A DNA stretch of 64,000 nucleotides from Petrosia ficiformis (lineage: Eukaryota; Porifera; Demospongiae; Haplosclerida; Petrosiidae), in NCBI GenBank assembly GCA_947044365.1, contig OX345638.1, positions 6,209,201 through 6,273,200 of the forward strand, in the 5' to 3' direction. Position 1 is the stretch's first letter, and each line of letters starts with the position of its first letter. Below are positions 60,601 through 64,000 of this stretch, one piece after another. The notes under the pieces are model-generated. The model did not search any database and was not told the origin of the DNA. It worked only from the letters and a program-made list of their open reading frames with translations. A program made the translations under genes and the position numbers.

Positions 60601-63438
60601 ATTAATGGATGCGGCGCTTAAAAGAAAGCGCGTTCGACCTACAGAAGATTCAAAACTGCTTATAAAGCATAGAAACAGTATAAATATTATGCAAAATCTT
60701 TAACAAGTAAGTATAATAAGTTGTTAATTTTCAGATATGAGGAAGTCATCATTTAGAACCTTGAAGGACTACTTCAGTCAGTTCATCAGAGATCTGTATA
60801 CTTAGACTGCAATCAGGCTTACACTTACTTCTTCTGGCCTCAGCTTTCAAGTACACAGAAAGGTAGAGACACTAGTGCCATCAGTAATGCTTAATACATA
60901 GTCATTACAAAGCAATAATAGGGATACTTTTTTCTCAATATATCTTTTTATCAACCATGGCTTATATGACAACATACCCAATATAATAATGTGCAAGATT
61001 ATCATACACTAATTAGTGGTGTCCCACCTACATGTATGTATGCTATGATTGTCATAACTTTACAAAACACATACTCTCCCACCCTCCAATAATAACTCCC
61101 TATGCCCAATACTTGACTAAGCCCCCCAACCCCCACCCCCTGTGGAAAATCAATTATAGGGATGGACCTATGGGCCATAAAACCTTACTCTCCCATTCTG
61201 AAATAATGAATAACTCCCAAAATTATTTACAATTGCAAAAAGTGATAATGCAGAGACACTAAGTTACCTACTGACCACAATTCCTGCCTATCCCACTTTA
61301 AACACATTTTCATGATGATTTGATTATGTTATACATAATTACAATATTATATGATGTGCTTACAGAGTGACAATGAGAAATCCCAAGTTGAAGAGAACCC
61401 ATTACATCATTTGTTGGAACCTGTATAAAAATATCATGACAATGAAATATATAGTCAGATTTCATACAAATTAGGGGGTGGTTTCTCTCCTAACTTGAGT
61501 CCCACAACATTTATCTTTCAACATACAACAACATCTCAGCTACAACCCTTCTGAGGTCCCAGAAACAACCAGAAGCAAGCTCAGAAGGCCTAAATTCACA
61601 AACGTTCGATGTCCCTCTAGGAGTAATGTACATGTATTTCAGATGATTGATTGTTCCTCCCAGCAGTTTGGAGCATGAAACTGATGGTTAACTTCAACTC
61701 AGCTGAAAAATTATTAGGCTCTAAGACGCATTTTGCAACAAGGAAGTAAGTTAAGTAGACAGAGTGCAGTAGGCATATTAAATGGAGTACGCATGTTAGG
61801 GGAGATATACATGTACATAATGTACTACAAAGCATGACTTTAAAACTTAAAAAATACATAGAAACCCATAAGAGCTCATTCTTACATGTACATGTAGTAT
61901 CCAATAGATAAAAAGTAGGCAAACATACATACAAATGAATCTTTAGCAGGCAAAAAAGGAGTAAGCAATTACTGTTGAAATTGTTATAATTATTGATTAT
62001 ATGTGGTAAATGTAAAATATGTCCGCATATGCTAAACAGTCAAGTGCGGTAGACGTAAATATATAGTTAGGCCATCTACATCACAAATACACATTCATGT
62101 ACATTGATGGTCAGTTGTACACTCACTTAACACATACATGTATTGTACATGTATAATACACATACATGTATTTAATAATACACTTACATGTTCAATTGTC
62201 ACTACTTCAGGATGTTCAAGTGTAACTGTGTGACAATGAAAAGTAATGACATACTGTACATTGTACTCATCATATTCATCATACATATTGAAAATTAATG
62301 ACATACATTGTACTCATATTCATCATACATATACATAATGTATCAATAATTTTTCTATCTATAATAATTCCTAGAATAGCCTCTAACTACCACTCAGAAT
62401 GACTAGCCACTGACAGTTGACAGCAACATCATTTTGTTGAAGTCACATAGACAACACACTCCACCTGCTCCTTCCTGTTAATGAACACTAGCTTTTCAAA
62501 TGACTCACTAACATTACCACCCCTTTGCACAGAGGAGGAAGTGTCTGGGGATACCAGCATACTAAGTCAGTACTACTGGAATGCTAATTATAGCAGACGT
62601 AGTATCAATATTCACACTACATGATATCACATAAACATCAATAGAGTACAGTAAAGAAACTAGTTTGAAACTATGTGAAAGTTAAAAGCGGAAGTGAAGG
62701 TGTGGTCTACATGTAAATGTGTGTGATTACATTTTGACCACACAACTAATAAATGATTAATGAATGTAGCAGTTCTATACCAACAAACATTCCTGCATAA
62801 AATGAGTAATATAACTTTCTTATGAAAAGTATTAAAATAATATATTAAGAAGGCAAATGAATAAAAAAAAACAGTGAAGAGATCTCCACAAACATGTTTC
62901 TCTTCACTATATTAGGAGCTCCAAATCACACAAGCAGGGTGTTCATAACTCCAACAAACATTTTATAAAAACATTTTATTATGGGTTAACTACATGTATG
63001 AGGAACACAATACATGTACTATCACGGTATGGAAATATTTAGCCCAATTCAGGATATTTCAACCTATTTTCAACACTCTTGTACAGTTCCTCATATATTA
63101 TGTATACAGTCAGTTTCAATTTACTGGATATTCATTCACTAGATTTAGATGTCCTGCATGCAGTGGTGTGGAAACAGCCAGTCATGCAGGACATTGTCCG
63201 ATAAATGTAGTGAATGTCCGGTAAATTGAAACTAAACTGTATACAAAGTATATGGGGAGCAGGACAAGAGTGGTGAAAATAGGCCAAAATGTCCGGTAGT
63301 CGGCTCAATGTTTCCACACCCCTGCCTGCATATTTCCACACTATTGACTACTATTCTAAATCACATTATATTCACATCATACTGTACCTGACTGTGAAAT
63401 CTTGTTAGTAGAACTAAAACTCTCCCCAAAGTCCGGTG
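30687..63438 (-). CDS. Giant fusion: PIPK-like - Roc/COR-like GTPase - caspase - CARD-like - ZU5 - death-fold-like (5' end beyond window)
   Basis: Exons 5' to 3': 63438-63388, 62225-62188, 61420-61364, 60408-60371, 60304-60187, 60128-59976, 57578-57519, 57461-57291, 55518-55399, 54419-54313, 51517-51394, 46589-46514, 44214-42115, 40921-40202, 40149-40072, 37365-37276, 36418-36089, 33927-33904, 33846-33739, 33683-33183, 33122-33039, 32983-32891, 32834-32670, 32619-32536, 32268-32165, 32108-31959, 31831-31639, 31580-31533, 31054-30687. Every border is GT-AG, every phase matches and the sum gives 2,116 codons plus stop. Approximate domains: PIPK 30-370, GTPase 390-745, COR-like 746-1070, caspase 1095-1310, CARD-like 1375-1475, coiled coil 1477-1520, ZU5 1530-1650, C-terminal domain 1995-2116. 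From the GTPase to the C-terminus nearly all introns are phase 1, the signature of exon shuffling. Inferred role: a lipid-associated, GTP-gated caspase platform. The chain could be broken into separate genes by alternative ends; no internal stop or start forces that. Confidence 0.75.
31340..31409. repeat. Near-perfect hairpin, 32-bp arms
   Basis: The arm attgggaagtgtttgctcaa, then tacagtttgagg, is followed after six bases (ttagat) by its reverse complement with a single mismatch. It lies in the intron between exons 31054 and 31533. It may be a minimal foldback element or a small-RNA hairpin; no target duplication is clear. Confidence 0.85.
31533..33122 (-). CDS. Ser/Thr/Asp-rich linker exons and a conserved region after ZU5
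   Basis: Four phase 1-1 exons (33122-33039, 32983-32891, 32834-32670, 32619-32536) encode low-complexity acidic stretches of similar style (STDSSSEEKNHNTT, SDIQTSHG, STENIITSPDIQEEN, TTDDDIINTPDT), likely products of exon duplication. Exons 32268-32165, 32108-31959 and 31831-31639 then encode a folded-looking region (NRWLMRFIAVKDLNAL, FKFSYGYHLELIMDKK, SCLVSVYADNEQKAAKLL). Exon 31580-31533 is a short linker. I do not recognise the folded part. Confidence 0.7.
33183..33683 (-). CDS. ZU5 domain exon of the large gene
   Basis: The exon encodes NTLDWGDYGFKMYFPEGTIP, VLIKALVGGKFQFPDDVELV, ALYVIQFPENFLQPVELEIQ and PPYKFQFIEGGKF. Order and motifs match the ZU5 exon at 8077-7527. A Ser/Asp/Glu-rich tail (SSDEEEQSPSDPSSDAD) closes the exon. 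ZU5 domains in UNC5, ankyrin and PIDD bind partner domains or undergo autoprocessing; no HFS-type autoprocessing motif is obvious here. Confidence 0.88.
33739..33927 (-). CDS. Coiled-coil exons, including a 24-nt microexon
   Basis: Exon 33927-33904 (24 nt) and exon 33846-33739 (108 nt), both phase 1-1, together encode EELESLQEQVMSLQ, KNQQVEELQRKLEKKE and a short tail. The heptad-like Leu spacing predicts a coiled coil placed just before ZU5, probably for dimerisation. The microexon acceptor lies next to a foldback element. Confidence 0.7.
33936..34180. mobile_element. Foldback element with about 85-bp arms next to a microexon
   Basis: The left arm (33951-34034, beginning aaacccaaaaagcaaacaag) is mirrored by 34065-34144. 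An outer motif attttcaataaaaat at 33936-33950 is mirrored by atttttattgaaaat at 34166-34180. Only about 30 bases separate the arms. The left edge lies about ten bases from the acceptor of the 24-nt exon 33904-33927. Confidence 0.85.
34190..36088 (-). other. Intron with no recognised gene
   Basis: A duplicated stretch (ttctattgcagagttcaagg near 35075-35100 and tctattgcagagttccaggt near 35168-35192, each preceded by aatattaatataatattatt) is the only clear structure. The remaining open frames are short and AT-driven. Confidence 0.5.
36089..36418 (-). CDS. CARD-like death-fold exon
   Basis: The exon (110 residues, phase 1-1) encodes a six-helix-like pattern with HVPHLLGLIPNPDKLAKQL, YGIISEKIKDEML, FKKASRLLNEVQHVLE and LKSFCYTLKEQDDPAL. 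The spacing, with a helix ending in a short loop before GIIS or GVLT and a late FCxxL, resembles CARD domains of caspase recruiters. Identity is inferred from pattern only. Adjacent to a caspase it would be a natural recruitment module. Confidence 0.6.
37276..40149 (-). CDS. Two duplicated acidic linker exons (40149-40072 and 37365-37276)
   Basis: The two exons encode GKPSDPSEDQSKTELVEQHD and DKPLDHSKDEDQPHSEVIHT, each continuing to an HDE-x-P-x-T-(E/D) end. They share the order KPxDxSxDxxQ...HDExP and phase 1-1 borders, so one arose from the other by duplication. They link the caspase and CARD-like domains and look disordered. Confidence 0.75.
38219..39600 (-). mobile_element. Family A elements in an intron: left-end fragment and one full reverse copy
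   Basis: A left-end fragment (tatggtccatagggccatcc then ataattgctttccacagggt) sits at 38219-38290. A full reverse copy occupies 39085-39600, from catccctatatttgctttgt to aaagcaaatatagggatggc and gggccat. Its internal landmarks (gtctctacctttctgtgtac, ttacgtgccacgcccattaa, gcatagtcgcgcaagtgaca) match the 14337-14862 copy in reverse. Confidence 0.8.
38341..38420. repeat. Four tandem 20-bp units
   Basis: The unit agttaaccacctctcagatg is repeated four times, the first and last copies with changes. It lies in the intron between the two acidic linker exons. Confidence 0.9.
39700..39975 (+). mobile_element. Family A2 right half
   Basis: From about agcttgttcaagcgatacag to caaagcaatcatagggatac. It shares gaagaaagctgcttgtagct, aaagttctacaagaacctct and gttgtgtttca with the A2 copies at 13977 and 45148. 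The left half is missing. Confidence 0.65.
40202..40921 (-). CDS. Caspase-like (C14) peptidase domain exon
   Basis: One 720-nt exon (phase 1-1) encodes a caspase fold: GFQGVAFIIGVHGPAGTKAD at the first strand, then KYIAFYFAGHGG with the catalytic His (residue 1168) and HLFFFDSCLEGTH with the catalytic Cys (residue 1224), followed by VSLVPSPEFVIAHATYPGQ and GGVWTGCLCQNL of the p10-like part. Both dyad residues are present, so activity is possible. The region before the His lacks the R-x-G motif of classical caspases, and the Cys motif DSCLEG departs from QACRG, so this is a paracaspase- or metacaspase-like member and its P1 preference cannot be stated. It is flanked by phase-1 introns, a movable unit. 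Confidence 0.88.
42115..44214 (-). CDS. Roc/Ras-like GTPase with COR-like region (single 2.1-kb exon)
   Basis: The exon adds 700 codons. A P-loop FGATGVGKTSLLN (residues 395-407), a G3-like DTGGQ (579-583) and a G4-like GTHYDKY (671-677) mark a GTPase of the Roc/Ras-related type. Between P-loop and DTGGQ lie about 170 residues, far more than in ordinary small GTPases, including an acidic low-complexity run (DEELSESEEFSESEESE, about 500-520). The second half has the COR pattern: EIPVRWFLFQLE, IGKSVGMTHEDVKAALRYFH, LPKVIFIHPQPLFDKLSKVI. The exon ends FPAKG at a phase-1 donor. In Roco proteins Roc-COR acts as a nucleotide-controlled dimer switch. A truncated copy of the C-terminal part sits at 25453-25822. 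Confidence 0.88.
44215..46513 (-). mobile_element. Intron with an A2-A element pair (45148-45557 and 45558-46095)
   Basis: A divergent A2 copy (catctctattaattgatttc to caccacaaaggggatacttt) abuts a full A copy (tatggcccgtagggccatcc to caaagcaaatatagggatgt). The A copy is nearly identical to 14337-14862 and includes a (TA)n run of about 50 bases. The pair has the same order, orientation and contact point as the pair at 13977-14862. A short A-like end (ccctatgattgctttgt) lies at 45064. Confidence 0.85.
46514..61420 (-). CDS. Phosphatidylinositol-phosphate kinase-like domain (10 exons)
   Basis: Ten exons read as a PIP4K/PIP5K domain: GSLQLGISHC, FTSYAPVEFSLVREAF, SSLHYVSPDDEFSIQAI, KLLPEYSK, RTLLPKFYGLY, VLVTNNVLSSSLQYHYKF, FKRRASPTE, YKDVDFKKHLPK, LLSTIQRDCQVLRDFEL, CLGIIDVLRKYKL and YYSERFQTSMKSTVFKK follow the family order from beginning to end. 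Family members make PI(4,5)P2 at membranes. Several key residues differ: the Lys of FIIKT is Gln (FSIQAI, residue 132), the Asp of MDYSLL is Gly (TGYILQ, residue 258) and the DLKGS motif reads HLNGF; the late IID Asp is kept (residue 325). The domain is probably a lipid-binding pseudokinase. The last exon has no stop and splices in phase 1 to the GTPase exon, which is the evidence for fusion. Confidence 0.85.
47217..47450 (+). pseudogene. Transposon-derived domain fragment
   Basis: The sequence encodes LSSYAENLSEDAKRRYKDQI then LDAFAIR, and in a shifted frame DAVPPIEASDLVSY. This fits a family of short transposon-associated proteins in invertebrates that starts with such an SxDAxxRYxxKI...D..PP.EA.DLVSYLVL region. 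A frameshift after FAIR and a stop soon after SYPRV break it. Its strand is opposite to the host gene. Confidence 0.5.
47600..49544 (-). pseudogene. hAT-like transposase with TTF-type zinc finger and DUF4371, degraded
   Basis: Read on the minus strand from ATG 49544 (MPTDSTCCSMSSPKQLTLFD), with a possible 54-base intron at 49343-49396. A TTF-type zinc finger follows (KGWQRGFNVLWYRSFPWLEY, LLDAAFCYPC, then CLFKCGTGEG-like residues in another frame). Next comes a DUF4371 core at 48974-48432 (HRESAESSNRGNFLAIIDLI, YTSPQIQNYLLQLMGNAVR, ISIAVCYVD), then CGSSSGGQTRIKAVAPYAMY and HCNAHCLNLCLVNCVK near 48370-48240. Frameshifts at about 49090-48980 and 48430 and loss of the C-terminal part make it inactive. 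It lies in a PIPK-region intron in the same orientation as the host gene. Confidence 0.8.
49593..49707. repeat. Imperfect palindrome with GC-rich loop
   Basis: The arm gttataacaccctaggaggg then ctgtatctgatttacagtca is mirrored at 49666-49707. The loop contains gagggcgcgtagcgcttgag. It resembles a solo foldback element or a transposon end adjoining the degraded hAT gene. Confidence 0.75.
49715..50383. mobile_element. Possible small element with 26-bp inverted ends
   Basis: The ends gtgtcatagtaatgacgcac at 49715 and the mirror of gtatcatagtaatgacgcac at 50383 are inverted repeats (each continues atcaaa). Inside, a plus-strand frame of about 65 codons (TQRFVSPRTLATYHPDESCP near 49965-50035, stop 50083) has no family I know. 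The target duplication is unclear. Confidence 0.4.
50600..51393 (-). other. Intron with degraded repeat
   Basis: A drifted family A2 fragment (tagtaatcatggctgacg, gtttcttgtagaacactagg, gcagctttcttcc) lies around 50700-50870 in reverse. Nothing else is recognised. Confidence 0.45.
52788..53384 (+). pseudogene. hAT-like transposase C-terminus (DUF4371 type)
   Basis: The frame encodes LAEWTTFRCYLAKQPKEDMA, MLKTMFPHLNTLANVCMTIP and VGTASVERSFSQMKMIKTCL then RNRLGKKSLSYFMKIAIE, the C-terminal dimerisation region of TTF/DUF4371 hAT-like transposases. The rest of the gene is missing. It lies opposite to the host gene and opposite to the related relic at 47600-49544. Its upstream part runs into a palindrome. 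Confidence 0.8.
52827..52895. repeat. Palindrome with 34-bp arms at the edge of the transposase relic
   Basis: The sequence aatgctccggcagcaagcca then tttgaagcatataa is followed immediately by its reverse complement with about three mismatches. This probably reflects an inverted duplication when the 5' part of the transposase was lost. Confidence 0.85.
53820..54245. repeat. G-rich transposon-end-like sequences
   Basis: Two related stretches (caaggggggcaagc, an 18-G run, gcaaatgcccccaacc and gaaagaaaccctgac; then ggcaaggggggggggcaaaa, cccccaccctccccctcaa and gaaaccctgtt) resemble one end of a hAT-type repeat whose terminus, read in reverse, is CAGGGTTTC. The partner ends could not be placed. 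Confidence 0.5.
56353..57140. mobile_element. Family A pieces, one split by a hAT MITE
   Basis: A decayed A2 copy spans about 56353-56640 (gggctatccctatgataaaa to gtgattgctttgtagtgtg). The left end of another (ttttatgccccataggggtc) is interrupted at 56757 and resumes at 57099 (gtccctacgattgctttccc, then catgggttcaatg), so the family A copy was there first. Confidence 0.75.
56757..57098. mobile_element. hAT-type MITE, 342 bp
   Basis: The ends cagggccactgagagg and the mirror of cagggctgctgagagg are inverted. The flanks gtcgtcct (56749-56756) and gtcgtccc (57099-57106) are an 8-bp target duplication with one change. The left subterminal part is G- and C-rich (ggggggggggcaaccgggg). No coding sequence. 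Confidence 0.85.
57640..57830. repeat. Dispersed repeat related to 9400-9740
   Basis: It shares cagtgctg at one end, a single catctgtgtgcgtaaccacatggc unit, cccccaggaaaag and actctctgagatcacatctg with the minisatellite-bearing copy near 9.5 kb. It lies directly upstream of the PIPK exon 57578-57519 on the minus strand. Confidence 0.65.
57839..58773. mobile_element. Tc1/mariner- or pogo-like nonautonomous element with TA duplication
   Basis: The left end cagtacccctcaattaaaag then ttcccgta and the mirrored right end cagtagccctcaataaaaag then ttcccgta are inverted, and TA flanks both ends (57837-57838 and 58774-58775). CAGT ends with TA duplication are typical of pogo/Tc1-mariner elements. The 935-bp interior has no transposase; it contains a duplicated tcgccttgctgctttcc-like motif and GTAC-rich sequence near both ends. 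Confidence 0.75.
58776..59500 (-). other. Intron with a hAT-like end
   Basis: At 59451-59500 the sequence ggtattttatttccaaata then ccgtggtaccaatacc and gcccacccct mirrors a hAT-type terminus (GGGGTGGGCGGTATTGGTAC in reverse). A decayed partner may be the taccacgccgcgtacccgcg segment near 59030. No gene is seen. Confidence 0.45.
60463..60945 (+). mobile_element. Family A element, nearly full copy
   Basis: It runs from tatggcctgcagggccattt to aaagcaataatagggatact, with internal tgcgcgactatgcgttgtat and gtagagacactagtgccatc. It is slightly shorter than the 14337 copy and lies in a PIPK-region intron. A short end fragment (caattatagggatggaccta) follows at 61149. Confidence 0.85.
61421..62187 (-). 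other. Intron with no recognised element
   Basis: AT-rich intron with several copies of the palindrome tacatgta. No coding or transposon signature beyond that. Confidence 0.5.
63107..63239. mobile_element. 133-bp MITE with TA duplication
   Basis: The ends cagtcagtttcaatttactg and the mirror of cagtttagtttcaatttacc are inverted, flanked by TA at 63105-63106 and 63240-63241. Related text (agtttcaattaactagattt, caatgtcctgtataactgg) occurs near 38083-38130, so the family is dispersed. Confidence 0.75.
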
Positions 63439-64000
63439 CTAAACATGATAACATACATACGTAAATAACTAAATATAAGTATTATAAAAATGTGTAATAT
63501 AGTGGGAATGGCATCTTGAAATCTAGAATACTAGAAATAAAAAAAAACGAATGAAGTGAGAAGGGCTAAAGACAAGACATGTATAATTATATACCAAGAC
63601 TGAGATATTAGATTTGTAACCAATCAGTAAATGTCATGGGGATTTACAATATAGGTGTCCTGACTGTACTGATGAGTGTTTATCGGCATCCCCCACAAGT
63701 AAGGTTTTAATTGAAATCCACAAAGACAAAACAGATAATATAATTATAATAACCCTCCAACCACGCAGATGAAGCATACATTGTATGTGGCCATACATGT
63801 ACATACACATACATGTATGTAACTATACAAGATCTTTATAAAAACATAAACAGAATTTGAACTCAAGTGCTGAATTATCAAATGAATATGTACATGTATA
63901 TTATTATTATTACATTACTTAAGCTATAGTGTGTAACACAGGTAAATAGCATCTGACATGAACTGTAATGCATATGGAAATTGCAGATGTAGTCAGCACC
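63439..64000 (-). other. Right edge, presumably intron of the large gene
   Basis: No further exon could be placed. The first exon called (63438-63388) begins with an acceptor in phase 1, so at least one more exon must lie upstream, probably outside the window. Confidence 0.45.

Overview
The window looks like nuclear DNA of a sponge, most likely a demosponge related to Amphimedon. This is inferred from AT-rich sequence, short phase-consistent spliceosomal exons (GT-AG, many phase 1), a recognisable animal dyskerin gene, and a dense set of ZU5, death-fold, caspase and GTPase modules of the kind expanded in sponges. No prokaryotic gene layout, tRNA, rRNA or CRISPR array is visible.

Layout. (1) 334-5946, plus strand: the 3' half of dyskerin (DKC1), entering from beyond the left edge. 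One intron holds a hAT transposon with a perfect 8-bp target duplication, and the lysine-rich tail has been lengthened by duplication of an exon block. (2) 6459-19925, minus strand: a multi-exon gene whose exon phases close to a 1,140-codon frame, encoding Death - conserved helical region - RING-like - TRAF-type zinc finger - five single-helix transmembrane exons - ZU5 - Death. (3) 21.2-25.3 kb, minus strand: a partial paralogue of the 3' end of the large gene plus a dead ZU5 relic, with a truncated hAT element carrying a 13-copy 32-bp satellite in its intron. (4) 25.4-30.6 kb: a graveyard of gene fragments on the plus strand. It holds an orphan copy of the COR-like C-terminus, a Mutator-like element with 89-bp inverted repeats and 9-bp target duplication that has captured the first exon of a RecQ-type helicase, a retroelement fragment and a filamin pseudogene. 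(5) 30687-63438, minus strand: one very large gene, open at its 5' end, that I could trace through 29 exons. The phases close to at least 2,116 codons and encode a PIP-kinase domain (apparently catalytically dead) - Roc/Ras-like GTPase with COR-like region - caspase-like peptidase - acidic linkers - CARD-like domain - coiled coil - ZU5 - Ser/Thr/Asp-rich linkers - C-terminal death-fold-like domain. Its introns are full of MITEs, foldback elements and hAT relics.

How it fits together. The three minus-strand loci share modules (ZU5, death folds, the C-terminal domain) and phase-1 boundaries, so they look like a local cluster built by exon shuffling and tandem duplication. The domain set suggests intracellular signalling in innate immunity or cell death: a lipid-binding or scaffold front end, a GTPase switch, a caspase effector and death-fold adaptors. 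The function is inferred; the splice chain and motifs are read from the sequence.
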